From the NCBI RefSeq assembly GCF_029784165.1, contig NC_073696.1, forward strand, positions 105,732,665 to 105,796,664: a stretch of DNA of 64,000 nucleotides, given 5' to 3'. Of the stretch, positions 10,801-22,239 are shown one piece after another. The notes beneath the pieces were generated by a model that did not search any database, had not been told where the DNA came from, and worked only from the letters and a program-made list of their open reading frames with translations. A program made the position numbers and the translations under genes. Every line of letters begins with the position of its first letter. The stretch's first letter is position 1. Source of the stretch: Wyeomyia smithii (lineage: Eukaryota > Arthropoda > Insecta > Diptera > Culicidae).

Positions 10801-13502
10801 CCCGAACCATCATGCAACGACCACCTGGCGCACTCGATCGATTTGGCTACGACACTGCGAAGCGAATTGGCCGCCTCCACCTACAAACGGGACCGATTGA
10901 TGGCCGAGCTGTCCGACGCAAAAAGCTCCCTGTGCGCCAAAGAAAACGAATGCGAAGCCCTGAGGGCACAGAGCGCTCGCCAAACGTCTCTGATTGGTTC
11001 CTTACAGCAGCGTCTTGCGGCCGCTGAGTCACGTGAAAAGAATCTTCACTCTCGCAGTGAAAGTATCGTTGGTACTCTGAATCGGGACAAAAAGCACCTG
11101 GAGGATAAAATCAAAGAGCTGTGTGCAAAAACAAGGCGGCTAGAATGTGACCTAAGCAAAGAAGAAGGCCACCGTGATCAGGCCAGAGCACAGCTGCAAG
11201 ATTTGGTGCGCAGGTTATGTCTATGTCTGGGGATAGATGTTTGCGATGGAGCTCATTTAACACCAGAATTTGTGCTCAGTAAAGCGGCGGAAACGGTTTC
11301 TGAGCTTCAACGTTTGCGATCCAAACTAGCGGGGGCCTGCGAACATCTGACCTCTACTGAAGCCGAGCTTATAACGACAAAGACAACAGCTTGTGCGGAA
11401 AAAACACGACTGCAAACGCAGATCGAAGGTTTGCAGACGCTCTCTCAAGGATTAGAAGCACGATGCCGTCAGGCGGAACGCGACTTACAAGTAACACGTG
11501 ATCGGTTGGCAGAGAGTGAAGTCAACGGTGATAAACTTAGAGGTAATGTTTTGAACAGAATTAATTTTAATTGTAATACTATGCACTCATTCGAATTGTA
11601 GAGGAACTACGGGGCTTTGAGTCAAGAAGTTGTAGACTGCAAAACACTACCGACAGACTACATACGGAAAGATCGCAGTTTTTGAGGACGTTGGCTACCA
11701 TCGTTGGGGTTAACGAGCCCTGCGAAAATAATGTTCGAGATAAAGTACGTGAAATTACCAACCACAATCAGTCATTGCACGATGTAAGTAGGCAAAACTC
11801 TCATAAAAACTTGACCCTGGCTTATCGGATGATTATTCGAAATAATTCTATTTACAGCAAGTGGCTCAACTTAAAGAACAACTTCACCAGGAAGCGATAC
11901 GTCACGGTGAACATCAAGAAAGTACAACATGCCGGCTGAAATCTGAGGAACAACATCGGATTAGTGTCGAACAGCGGCTAGAGAAAGCTTGCCACGAACT
12001 GCAGCACTTTAGAGCCGAACATACAACGGTAAAATTGTTTAAATTTTTATTAAAATTTGCTTTCGGTTAGTGGGTCATTCACAAAATTTCACAGCTGAGC
12101 GAATACCTGGTGCGGCTTGCCCGTGCACTGTGTTGGAGCGAATGCACGGAGCCTCCTGCACCTGGGAGCGATACTACAGTCCTAGGGGAAACGTTACTTG
12201 AAAGAGCAGACCGTCTAGCAACTCACCATGATCATCATGTCCACGGAATTTGCGATAAGGTAAAACGAACTAATTTATTCTACCCAAACAGTAATGCGAT
12301 AGCTAAGAATGCATGTTTCACATTCAGAATTGCTGGGAATTGGCTCACCATCACACGCACTCCCATTCTCATCACCACAGCAATCACACGAAACTGAGAC
12401 GGGAACGTTCCTGTACCGATCTGCCACTGAAAGAAGTAAAAATCAATGCTTATTCTCAACATCCGGTTTAACTCACACATTCCGCCACTTCTTCACTCAC
12501 CACATTTTCATTTTGTAGAGTTCCGCACTGTACAATTTGCAGCGACGGGTTCGTGTTCTCAGGGAACAGGTCCAACGGAGGGATCTGCACTTGGAACTTC
12601 TGCGGCGTAAAATTACACTACTAGAGGATAATGCCAGGGGAAAAGTCATGCTACAAGTAGACGTCATTTCATCTCTAAAATCATTGCCTAAACTGCGAAT
12701 TTGAACTTTCTAACACTGTAAATGTAATTCCATATTCTAGACTGAACGTGACGAAGCTGTTCATCGAGCCCGCCGTAACTCGAAAAACGCTGAACGTACT
12801 TTTCAGCAGCTATCCGAAGTCAAACATCAATTGGCGGAGGTGAAGAACCAACTTAGCGAAGCGTCCGACTATAAATTAACGGCTTTGGAGCGAGCCCGGA
12901 AGTGTGACGAATTGCAGGCTCGGCTCTGTGAGTTGGAAACTGAGCGGGAAAGATTAGTCAGTCAACTTGCAGCCTATAAATCCCGAGCTAGGTCTGCCGT
13001 TGAGAGCTCTCACGATCGAAAGGTTCGCGACGAGCATGCAATTTCTGTATGTCGTGAGTTTCATGTGAGTCCAGTGTCTGTTCGATAATATGCGATTTAA
13101 TTACAGCACCTCCGCGAGGAACTGTCCCGAATAAAGGCACAACTATCGGACACCAGCCACCGTCTGTCACAACTGCAAGCATTCCGTACCTCAGTCGCTA
13201 AATTATTGCACATGCACGAGAGCCCGGAATCGGATTTGCTCCACAAATTGCAGTCTATGTGCAGCGCACATCACCATTGTACCTGTTTGGGACGCCATTA
13301 CGGATCAACGTCTCCGGTGGGAACAGCCGGCAGTGATCTCCATTGCTCCCGGTACGATGAAGGACCACCAGCGACCTCGTCTGCAGTCGGTTGCAGGCCG
13401 CTCAGCTCCAGTCCAGTACACACACGACGATATATTGATTCAGGTTTTAATGATCACGATCACCACTTTGATGATGATTTTGATTTCGGAAAGAAATACT
13501 AA
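10801..13502 (+). CDS. coiled-coil protein, CCDC170-like (C-terminal part, 7 exons)
   Basis: Exons 10801-11542, 11602-11783, 11858-12028, 12095-12259, 12519-12656, 12741-13046 and 13107-13502. All six introns are GT-AG and 58-260 bp; the first is phase 1, the rest phase 0, and the frame stays open throughout, giving 699 residues to the TAA. The in-frame ATG at 10702 lies upstream of a good acceptor (ACTATTTCAG, ending 10800), so I take 10801 as an internal exon start and the N terminus as missing. The protein is almost entirely heptad-rich coiled coil (charged E/K/R/Q/L) with no enzyme motif. The tail is rich in His, Cys, Ser and Asp and ends DDDFDFGKKY. Length and composition resemble CCDC170, a microtubule-associated and ciliary protein in vertebrates; that identification is from memory and moderate. 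Confidence 0.85.
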
Positions 13503-13926
13503 TAATGTACGTAAAAACATCGAATACTGCCCAAGTCACTGCTAATATACCGAATCGCGCCATGCGATAGTGTTCGTTTTATAGCTTACCATGTTGAAAT
13601 CGTTTCTACTTCATAGCAAACTAAACTAGAGCATACTAGAGACACCTATAGGATGATAGCTGAAGTGAGGTCGTTTTATTGCCATAAAGAATTGGGTTGT
13701 TGTATGCAATAAATGTTGACTAGTATGATATAATAATCTATGGCCGTTTTAATATTTTATTATTGCTACTCATTTTATTTTTTTTTCGAATATATCAGAA
13801 TGTTTTTCGCTTGTATATAATTGTAAATTATACAACTCCCACCGTTTCAATTGGTAGTTACCTTACGATATATAAATGTTTGAGTTATTTTTAATCCTAT
13901 CCAAAAAAAGAAAAGAAAGTGTCATA
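13503..13926 (+). other. 3' UTR and flank of the coiled-coil gene
   Basis: Follows the stop codon of the coiled-coil gene. Contains the poly(A) signal at 13708 and then AT-rich sequence with no gene, up to the first nested element at 13927. Confidence 0.6.
13708..13713 (+). terminator. poly(A) signal AATAAA
   Basis: AATAAA about 205 bp after the stop codon of the coiled-coil gene, followed by a T/GT-rich stretch. Confidence 0.7.
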
Positions 13927-14240
13927 TAGGGATACCACACACTAACAGACGTAACACTGGAACTTAGCTCCATCGCCACAAAAAACGTTCATTTCAAATT
14001 TTCAATCGAATAACAGTCTTCGCGCGAAAACGTCGTCTGGGGCGCTGTCATGCAATCTCATACATATTTTATAGTTCTCCATTTGACACATGCAGTAACG
14101 CTGGCGCTGATGTCGAAATACATGACGCAGCGCGAACACGACAGCAGATGGTGCTAGTGTTACTAACGTAAAGTACTGGAACCATCCAAACGATGATTTT
14201 ATTGAAAATTTGTTCGACGTGTTATGTCTGTTAGTCTGTG

Positions 14241-14399
14241 TGTTGTAGTCTCCAACAAATAAAAGACTAGTTGTAGCTTTAACGTCTATATTCTTTGGAG
14301 GTTGGAACAAATATGAATAGAGAAAATTGTGCTGTCAACCAGCTTAATAATTCACAGGCTTCTTAGTTAAAAGTCTTCGAGTGTGATTGCTATGGAACA
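14241..14399 (-). repeat. 3' LTR of gypsy 1
   Basis: 159 bp, TGTTGTAGTC... to ...TATGGAACA on the + strand. Differs from the partner LTR only at 14251 (T here, G at 18698). Near identity means a recent insertion. Confidence 0.95.
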
Positions 14400-14411
14400 T
14401 CTCCCCCTTAA
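14400..14411 (-). other. polypurine tract of gypsy 1
   Basis: On the - strand AAGGGGGAGA abuts the 3' LTR. This is the usual plus-strand primer site. The pol stop codon (TAA, 14408-14410) overlaps it. Confidence 0.8.
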
Positions 14412-17400
14412 AAGAGATCGTAGGATCCGAGCCATGCCGGAAGCCTTCGGTTACGAACGGGTTGATTGGAGCACTGCGGAATGCTGCCTTCAACAACGAC
14501 TTCTGGTGCTAGAACCATTTCTTGGTCCAATGTTGGTCCGGCAGGGTGCAATACTTCAGGCAATTGTTGAATTGGGTGTGCCACTTCGGGCAGCATTTCA
14601 GGCGGTTGTTGAGTTTCTTTGTAATCAGGATCGGCAGTTTCATCCGAACATGGAGTACACAGATTTTGCATTCCAAATTCCTCAAGCAGCACGGTCCATG
14701 GTAAATTTGATTCAGTAGCTTCACTAATGGATTCTAGATGACGCTGTCGTAGCTGATTCGTATGAGAACGGATGAGACGACCGGTTTCCAGAAGTACAGC
14801 ATACATGACGGAGCCTTTTCTCTCAATCACCTTGCCAGGAACCCATGAGGTTTGATTGTGACGATGAACCTCTGCGTACACTAAATCATCAGCGGAGAAC
14901 TCTCTCTTGACGGTACCATGGCGTTGATTGAACTGGTTATTCTGCTTACTGTTTACAGCTGGTGTGCTTGATTTTCGGGGCTTAAGAAGATCCAGTGTAG
15001 TAGTGAAGGGTCTACCTAGAAGCTCTGCAGGTGACTTATGATCACGAGCACTTCGATTGGGTGTGGACCGGTAAACGGAAAGGAAAGTTTGAAGATGTCG
15101 GAAAGTTGCTGGATTTCCTCCCTCTCGTTACTTCTTGAGTCCTCTTTTCAAAGTGTCCACAAAGCGCTCAGCCTGTCCATTAGACTGTGGATGGTAGGGC
15201 GCAATTGTTAAGTGGGTGATTCCAGCTTCATCACAGAATTGCTTGAATCGGGCGCTAACAAATTGCGAGCCATTATCCGAAGAATTTTTGGATTGCCGAA
15301 TCTTGAAAAAATCTCGTCTAGCATTTCCAACGTTTTCGTTGTGTTTGTGCTTCGAGTGCGGTAGATTTCTGGCCATTTTGAATATGCGTCAATTACCAGA
15401 AAGTAGTAGTATCCATTAATCGGGCCAGCATAATCGATATGGACTCGTTTCCACGGCTTCGATGGAATGGGCCACGACTTCAGGTCCGTCTTGCGTGGTG
15501 ATTTAGCAGCTTCAGCACAGGGTCTGCAACATCGAACATATTTTCCGACGGTATCATCGATGTTAGGCCAGTACACGAAACTTCTTGCTAGGGATTTCAT
15601 TCGCTCCATCCCCGGATGGCCTCGATGTAGTTGCTGAAGAATGCGTTTGCGAAAGCGGTTTGGTACAACAACTCAATTGCCGAACATGATGCAACCTTGG
15701 ACGATCAGCAGACTGTCTCGGCGGATAAAGAATTGTTGGACAACTGGATCATTAATTGCTTTGGAATGATTGGGCCATCCTTCATTGATATGGAACACCA
15801 CCGACTGGAGAACAGGATCTTTCGATGTTTCAGTAGCGATCATTTCGGACGTCACAGGTAGACTTGAAGTAGAATCACTGAGAACGGTGTTGACATCGGC
15901 TTCCATTTGGACAGAAGCAATGACATACTCTTCGTCAGTTGTTGAATTGCATTTCATTAGTCGTGAAAGGAGGTCAGCGTGTCCAAAGTCTTCAGCGCGC
16001 ACAAACTGGATGTCAAAATCGTACAGCATTAACGTAAGCGCCCAGCGTCGAAGCCGGTTAGCCGTGTATACCGGAATTCCTTTTTTGCTCCCGAACACCT
16101 TAAGAAGTGGTTGGTGATCAGTCTGTAAGGTAAACTTCCGACCGAATACCATCGTATGGAATCGTGTTACAGCAAAAACCAGTGCCAAAGCTTCTTTTTC
16201 TATCTGGCCGTAATTTTGCTCCGCAGGAGTTAGAGATCTTGAAATGTGCGAAATAGCCTTCACTGATCCATTCGGAAAACGATGCATAATAACATCACCT
16301 GCGACGATGATTTCTTTGTTCGGGTCGAAATGTGTCAGCAACAAGTCGGAAGTGAGCAGCATTTTGAATTTGTCAAACGACTTCTGACAGTTTGCAGTCC
16401 ATTCCCATTTAACGTTTTGTTTCAGTAAATAATCCATGGGTGCTCTTAGCTCTTTCATCTGCTTGACAAAACGCCCATAATAATTGATAGCTCCAAGATA
16501 CGATCGAAGCTGTGATACGTTGGTTGGAGCTGGCATTTGCGAAATCGCGGTTGTCTTCGCGGGATCAGGTCGTAAGCCGTCTTTGTCGACGAAATGGCCT
16601 AGGAACTTAATCTGTGATCGACCAAATCGACATATTTCGATCTTCAGATGAAAACCGTACGTTTTGATCCGCTCCAGGACCTCATGAAGGCTTCGATTGT
16701 GTTCTTCTTTTGTCTTACCAGAAATCATGATATCGTCTAGATATGGCTTCACTCCAGGAATACCAGCGACCATGCTATCAATAATCCTTTAGAAGGCACC
16801 AGGAGCGGACTTGATTCCAGGTGGCAGACGGTTGTATTTGAACAGTCCTCGATGAGTGTTTATCGTCAGATACTTTTGTGATTCCTCTTCAATCTCGACT
16901 TGCAGGTACGCATCAGAAAAATCGAGTTGGGAGAAATAACGGCAGCCAGCTAGATCTGCAAAAATATCATCTAGATGTGGTAGCGGATGGGCATCTGATT
17001 CTAGCGCATTGTTTAACCCTGTAGAATAGTCGCCACAGATACGGACGAAAACGTTGTCTGACTTACGGACCACTACTATTGGAGTTGCCCAGTCGGAAAA
17101 CTTCACTGGTGAGATAATTCCCTTGTCCTGAAGACGTTGAAGTTCGACATCCGCCTTGGGAAGAGCAGCATATGCAACTGGTCTCTTGGGACAGTACACG
17201 GGACGGGCGTTGGGCTTTAGGTAGAGTTTAACTTTTGCTTTGGTACACCGGCCAAGTGTGCTCTGGAACACTTCCGGGAACTTCGTACGCAGCTTTTGCT
17301 CAATGTCTTCCGGCTTCTGATGCACAGCATTGACCAGTGAGTTGAAAGGAATCGACCATAGATGGGATAGATCGATTGTTTCAATTCCAAGGACATTCAA

Positions 17401-18639
17401 ATCCGGGCTTGATGACACATAGACAATGCCAGCTTTTGTCACGCTTCGGATGGTTATGTCTGCAAGGAACTCACCAGCCATGTTAATCTTGTCTCCGGAA
17501 GCGCTGATGGCGGTTATGTCAGTTTCGTTGATGGCTGGTTTGCCTATCGCCTCCCAGGTCTGCGTAGAAATAATGGTGATATCAGAAGCGCAATCTAACT
17601 GAAGGACAGCTTCTTTGCCATTGATTCCAACAGTAACGTATTTCCTCTTCCCTTGAAGATCGATGCGTTTCACTGAAATTCCTTTGGACTTCACAAATGC
17701 TTTGTACTTTTGTTTTTCGAACTTCTTTGCTGGCTTTGATTTTGATTCAGCGGATGAGCAGTAACCTTCTTTATGCCCTTTTCGTTTGCACTTGTTGCAA
17801 TTGTGGTCTTGATAGGAACATTCCTTTACGAAATGTAAATCACCGCAAAACCAGCACGGAGATTTTGGTTGTTTTTTCTTAGCAGGCTTGGTGGAAACAG
17901 CGTTGACGACGGATTTTTCCGGAACGGGCTTCTCTACCAACTTGGTGTCCTGCTTTAGATTGTTGAACCGATGACACTCCTCGACGAGATTTTCAAAGGT
18001 TAGCTTTGTGCCGTCTGCTGGCGGAGCATGCTCTTCAGCTTCCAATTTGCCGATCAATCGAGTTCGGATGTCTGCATCGCGGGGAGATTGTAGACCGCGA
18101 ACAAAACGTAGCGCCTTGATTTGGTCATCAGTGAGCTTGATGAGTTGGAATGCTTCGCAATGCTTGTTCACAGAGGCAGCATAACTTGAAAAATCGTCTG
18201 CTTCGTTCTTAGTATACTTAAGACAACGGTAACGATCGTTGAACAGTGAGGTTTGATGACCAAAAAGTTTCTTAAGTTTCTTCACCGTTTCGTCCAGGCC
18301 AAAACCGCGGGGATGTCTTGGCAGGATACTATTTACGTATCGCTCGTGGAACTGGGTGCCGATTTTTCTTAAGAGTAGCCTCACCTTCGCTGGATCGTCT
18401 AGATTCTTGCCGTCGACCTTGAAGACATCTTCGTAGCGAGCAAACCACGCGTCAAAGAACACTCCACCGTCAGGATCGTAGTAAAAATCTTCAATTCCCG
18501 TGGCCAACGATTCGATTATCTTCTCGCTTCCCGGTTGGCTGGCTTGACCGGTTCGCTTGAGGAGTTGAATCTGCTCTTGTTGGTTGACTACCAGTTCGGT
18601 TAGTCGGAGAATCGCGTTTTTCAAATCCTGGTCGGACAT
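14408..18639 (-). pseudogene. gag-pol of gypsy 1, broken
   Basis: One long frame, starting at the ATG at 18639 (the frame is open upstream to 18705 inside the LTR, but that start lies before the primer site). Gag carries two zinc knuckles near 17760-17860 (CWFC..H..C and CNKC...H...C). The protease region near 17577-17605 has DCASD where DSGA-like is usual. RT follows with FSQLDFSDAY and, past the first stop, YLDDIM. Then come RNase H, the integrase HHCC zinc finger and a DDE core (HIDYAGP, DNGSQF, NGQAER). Breaks: TAA at 16789-16791 inside RT, TGA at 15673-15675 before the integrase zinc finger, a small frameshift near 15288 in the integrase core, and TAA at 15128-15130. The reading resumes in the same frame after each stop. 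Confidence 0.9.
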
Positions 18640-18669
18640 CTTGCAAGAGTCTTGAAGCAGCTTAAAATT

Positions 18670-18682
18670 GTCCTCGTCGCCA
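18670..18682 (-). other. primer-binding site of gypsy 1
   Basis: On the - strand TGGCGACGAGGAC starts 5 bases inside the 5' LTR. A TGG start matches the CCA end of a tRNA; TGGCGAC is used with tRNA-Arg in some insect gypsy elements, so Arg is a guess. Confidence 0.6.
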
Positions 18683-18687
18683 AGAAT

Positions 18688-18846
18688 TGTTGTAGTCGCC
18701 AACAAATAAAAGACTAGTTGTAGCTTTAACGTCTATATTCTTTGGAGGTTGGAACAAATATGAATAGAGAAAATTGTGCTGTCAACCAGCTTAATAATTC
18801 ACAGGCTTCTTAGTTAAAAGTCTTCGAGTGTGATTGCTATGGAACA
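18688..18846 (-). repeat. 5' LTR of gypsy 1
   Basis: 159 bp, 158 identical to 14241-14399. As the 5' LTR it would hold the promoter for the - strand transcript. Confidence 0.95.
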
Positions 18847-19253
18847 CTGTGGGGATACCATCCGTCCTGATTTAGCAAGACTATCCTGATTTTGAGACCC
18901 ATTTGGAGCGTCCTGATTTATTTTTCGTATTTTAGCATTTGTCCTGATTTTTCTGAATGATGCCGGATATTCAAAAAAGTAGCAGATTGTTAGGTATTTT
19001 TATCTTGACTCCGGAAAGAAACGAACTTATTTCGAAAGATTTTTTTCTTTGGTTGAATCTTGACGAGAGAAATTGTCTAGTCGTTTAATCCGTTATACGT
19101 TTTTTGACAATAGAGTGTATATACCCTTAGGTATGTATATTATTTTTTGTTTGATAAGCAATGTCAAAGAAATACATATTCCACAAAAAATTTTCAATTT
19201 TTAACAACTGTAAGTAATTTTTAGACAAACACTGCCGTCAAGAAATCATAACA

Positions 19254-19378
19254 CAGGGATGCCAGGTCATTATTCAAATATCTTTACACTCCATAAAAAT
19301 GTTTCCACACATAAAAAATTTGCAAACACCTTAAAAAAATTTCGAAATTAGGACATGACTTTTCATTTGGCATCCCTG
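19254..19378. mobile_element. hAT-type MITE, same family as 3751-4042
   Basis: Ends CAGGGATGCCAGGT and inverted ATTTGGCATCCCTG, flanked by the exact 8-bp repeat TCATAACA (19246-19253, 19379-19386). 125 bp, no coding. Confidence 0.9.
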
Positions 19379-19399
19379 TCATAACATGCGAACCAGGGT

Positions 19400-19720
19400 T
19401 ATATTACCACAGGCCAGCAGCATTAATATCACTTTGTGCTCTGTCAGGGTTATATTGTTCATAAGCCAGCAGCAGAAATGTCATTTTGTTCTCTACTAGG
19501 GTAATATTTTCTAGCAGCAGAAGTGTGACTTTATTCACTACTTGCCAGTTAGTGAAAATTAAAAAAAAATCTAATTTTTCAATTTAAAAATCAAAAAAAA
19601 AAACGAAAGAAAAAATTCATAGTGCCTACTGAAAGTTCGGCCATCGATTAGTATAAGAAAAGCAGGTATTTTTTTAAAATTAAAACCCCCTGTTGTTAAG
19701 TTTATTTCAAACAGTTTACT
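19400..19720 (+). repeat. dispersed repeat with three ~54-bp units
   Basis: Three degenerate tandem units carrying GCCAGCAGC and (A/T)GTCACTTTGT-like words at about 19410, 19460 and 19510, then a segment with ATCGATTAGTATAAG. An inverted copy lies at 600-790. No coding. Confidence 0.55.
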
Positions 19721-19851
19721 AGTGTTGCAATTTTCAGGTATCTTAGGTATATTGATGCCTCAAAAAATAGATTAGACCTTAGATCAAATTTTCGCTGGAA
19801 AAAAATTGTCCTGATTTTTAACTCCGACCAAGTGGTAACCCTAGTATCATA

Positions 19852-20161
19852 CCTATTAAAATAGAACATTTCAATAAATTTATTTTAAATTATCTCTGAG
19901 GACATTAATAATTTGATAATTTATAAAATATACTTACATAAAATATGTTCCCTACTCTATTTTGTTTTTTGTGCACTTTTCCGTTTTTTTTATTTTTTCG
20001 TATATTGTAAATATTTTTTTTTTTTAATTTTAATCTCATGGTCGCACATTACGTTAAATGTTTTGCATGCAAATTGCAGGACAATAATCAAAACAGCAGG
20101 ATTTTATCAGCATATTGGATTAATAGAGAAACTTGCCATAGTAATCGAATCGCCAAGCTAG
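19852..20161. other. AT-rich spacer, no gene
   Basis: Poly(T)-rich stretch around 19980-20030; no frame or repeat boundary that I can support. Confidence 0.4.
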
Positions 20162-20604
20162 TAGGGTAACGGACCCATAAATCGCTACTTTTATCCAAGA
20201 CAAGCAATTGAACGTGATATATTTTAATGTGTTACTTCGACAATGTACAGTATTTACTGTATACTGCTCAATAACCATTGTGTTACATATTGGGGTTGCA
20301 TCACAGCCAAAATAACTTATCTAGTCATGTTAAATAGAAATTTCCTGATGGGTGCCCAAGCCCCTATATCCGCCACCCGAAATCCTAATTTCGCCAACCC
20401 AAAGACCCATTTTTCGCCACCTTCGAAACTGGACGGAAATGCAAATAATACTCGATCGTTAAGCTATTTGAAAAAATTCTGTTGCTGCCTAAATGTTATA
20501 AGACAGCTGAAAAATGAAACAAATCAAAACATACAAAATAGAATCAAATTGATGATGTTATGCAATTGACTGGTCAGCAATGAGAAGCATTTATTTTATT
20601 TTCA

Positions 20605-21545
20605 CTAGCTGACCCGGCAAACTTCGTCTCGCCTATTTTAGTGTTCAATTTAATAATTTTAAACATTTCAAATTCATTGATTCCTTGCGATTTGTTTATA
20701 TCATTTGAAATGATTGGTTTTAGCGGAATGACAACATCCTCGTCTTCGAGGTTATTTTCATTTTTTTTTTAGAAACTGAAAGTGGTCATCTTCGAATTCA
20801 AAATGATGTCCAGTGTCAATGCTTGGCTTCTATACATCATTTCGATTACGGAAATATCCATATGTAGTAGTATTCGGTTATTTTCGGCTGTTTCCCAGAA
20901 GTTGCCATTTTACAATTCAAACTGGTGTCTGAGGTAAATTTTTAGCTCCTTGCATCATTCTGGATCCGGTGATACACATATTGGGTGGTATTTGGTCACC
21001 TCAGGCTATTTTTCAGAAACCGTAAGTCGCCATCTTGGATTTTAAAATGGCATTTGGAGACAATTTCTGGCCCCTGTGCGTCATTCTGGTTGAAGAAATA
21101 TCCTCACAGAAGAGGGAGGGGAGTCAAACCATTATGGATATATTTGTTACCCCTAAAAACATCCACCTACCAAATTTGGTTCTATTTGCTTGGTTAATTC
21201 TCGAGATGTGGAGGAATTTGTGTTCCATTTGTATGAAACCCCTCCCTTCCAGAAGAGGGAGGGGTGTCGAACCAATATGGAAATATTTGTTAGTCCTAAA
21301 AAAATCCACATGCCAAATTTGGTTCCATTTGCTTGGTTAGTTTTTGAGATGTGCAAAAATTTGTATTTCGTTTGTATGGGACCCGTCCCTTCCAGCAGAG
21401 CGAGGGGTCTCAAACCGTCATAGGAACCTTTCTCAGCCCCTAAAACCATACAAATTTTCATGTCGATCGGTTCGGTCATTTCCGAGCCTATATGGATCAG
21501 ACAAACAGACAGACCGGACTGCATTTTTAAAGGCATAGATTAGCT
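20605..21545 (+). repeat. dispersed repeat with ~143-bp tandem units, copy 1
   Basis: Begins CTAGCTGACCCGGCAAACTT and ends with a GACAGACCGGACTGCATTTT block and GATTAG. Between are repeated units: CCAAATTTGGTTC with CTCCCTTCC is seen at about 21170 and 21313. The same family occurs at 52160-53478. Frames seen inside are repeats of the unit, not genes. The ACAGACAGACCGG tail is familiar from insect repeats but I cannot name the family. Confidence 0.6.
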
Positions 21546-21804
21546 GAGTACCCAGCCTTACTCGGAATTCAATATATGGTGGTTTGGAAAATATTCTATT
21601 TTATGTTGAACTCATATAATTTTAAACTGGATTGTAAGAAGATCATTTTGTCAGTCAGGGGGCAATAAAACTTTACAACAAGATAATTTATAGAACACGC
21701 CGTTTCATGTCTTTTAATTTATTGTGTGTATTGTGATAACAAAAATATGTGATTTAAAGAAATTTTTCAAGAACATTAGTTTTTCTTTGAAACTACACGT
21801 CTTA

Positions 21805-22236
21805 TGTCGTTTTCGTTTTCGCGGTGTACTACACTCAAATGACACTTTTGACACCGAAAATGTTTTATTTGATTTTTCGTGTTACCCTTTTTCTGTTCCT
21901 CCCTTCACTTTTTCTGTCACTGATGACACCCGAAAAAAGCAGAGTGTGCTGTAGGAAGTTACCAACACATTCACACGAATGTGTCAAAACTGGTTTGTTT
22001 TGGTTTTCGTTCCACGTGGTAAAGTGTCAGGTAAATTTATTCTCAGCACATTTGCGAGATGGACATATGAAATGGAAACGAGACAAAATGACGAATGCGA
22101 TTATGACCAAAACAAAACGAATTGACAGCTATCCCATTATTACGCATACCAATGCAATGACACTGAAAATGTTTTATTTGAAGCTGTTAAGTATAGCACG
22201 GAAAAAGTGTAGTACACCGCGAAAACGAAAACGGCA
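21805..22236. mobile_element. MITE with 30-bp TIRs and 3-bp TSD, copy 1
   Basis: TGTCGTTTTCGTTTTCGCGG and its inverted partner form a 30-bp terminal repeat with one mismatch. TTA flanks both ends (21802-21804, 22237-22239). A related copy at 45603-46089 is flanked by CTA. A 3-bp duplication of this kind is typical of PIF/Harbinger, so that is my tentative class. Confidence 0.8.
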
Positions 22237-22239
22237 TTA

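Larger units (their letters stand above)
14241..18846 (-). mobile_element. Ty3/gypsy LTR retrotransposon 1, full length
   Basis: Two 159-bp LTRs (14241-14399 and 18688-18846) that begin TG and end CA and differ at one base, flanked by the exact 5-bp duplication CTGTG (14236-14240, 18847-18851). Coding is on the - strand in the order gag zinc knuckles, protease, reverse transcriptase, RNase H, integrase, which is the Ty3/gypsy order. There is a polypurine tract next to the 14241 LTR and a primer-binding site next to the other. No env frame. The coding region has three in-frame stops and one frameshift. Confidence 0.95.
13936..18851. mobile_element. middle TIR element, split by gypsy insertion
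   Basis: Left arm CACACACTAACAGACGTAAC at 13936; right arm, inverted, GTGTTATGTCTGTTAGTCTGTG, whose last five bases now lie at 18847-18851 after the gypsy copy. Flanked by GGGATAC at 13929-13935 and 18852-18858. Without the 4.6-kb retrotransposon and its duplicated CTGTG the element would be about 305 bp. It has no coding capacity; the superfamily is not clear from a 7- or 8-bp duplication. Confidence 0.7.
13927..19843. mobile_element. outer hAT-like element of a three-layer nest
   Basis: Left end TAGGGATACCATCC (its bases after 13936 are displaced to 18859 onward by later insertions), right end inverted as GTGGTAACCCTA at 19843. Flanks GTGTCATA (13919-13926) and GTATCATA (19844-19851) match at 7 of 8 bases, a slightly decayed hAT-type TSD. 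TCCTGATTT words repeat inside both ends. No transposase frame. Within it lie the small element starting at 13936, the gypsy element 14241-18846 and the MITE 19254-19378. Confidence 0.65.

Noticed and set aside
14383..14718. 111-codon + strand frame
   Set aside because: Opposite strand of the integrase C terminus of gypsy 1.
20985..21538. Long-looking frames on both strands
   Set aside because: They are produced by the 143-bp tandem units and recur in the sister copy at 52829-53299 in the same way.
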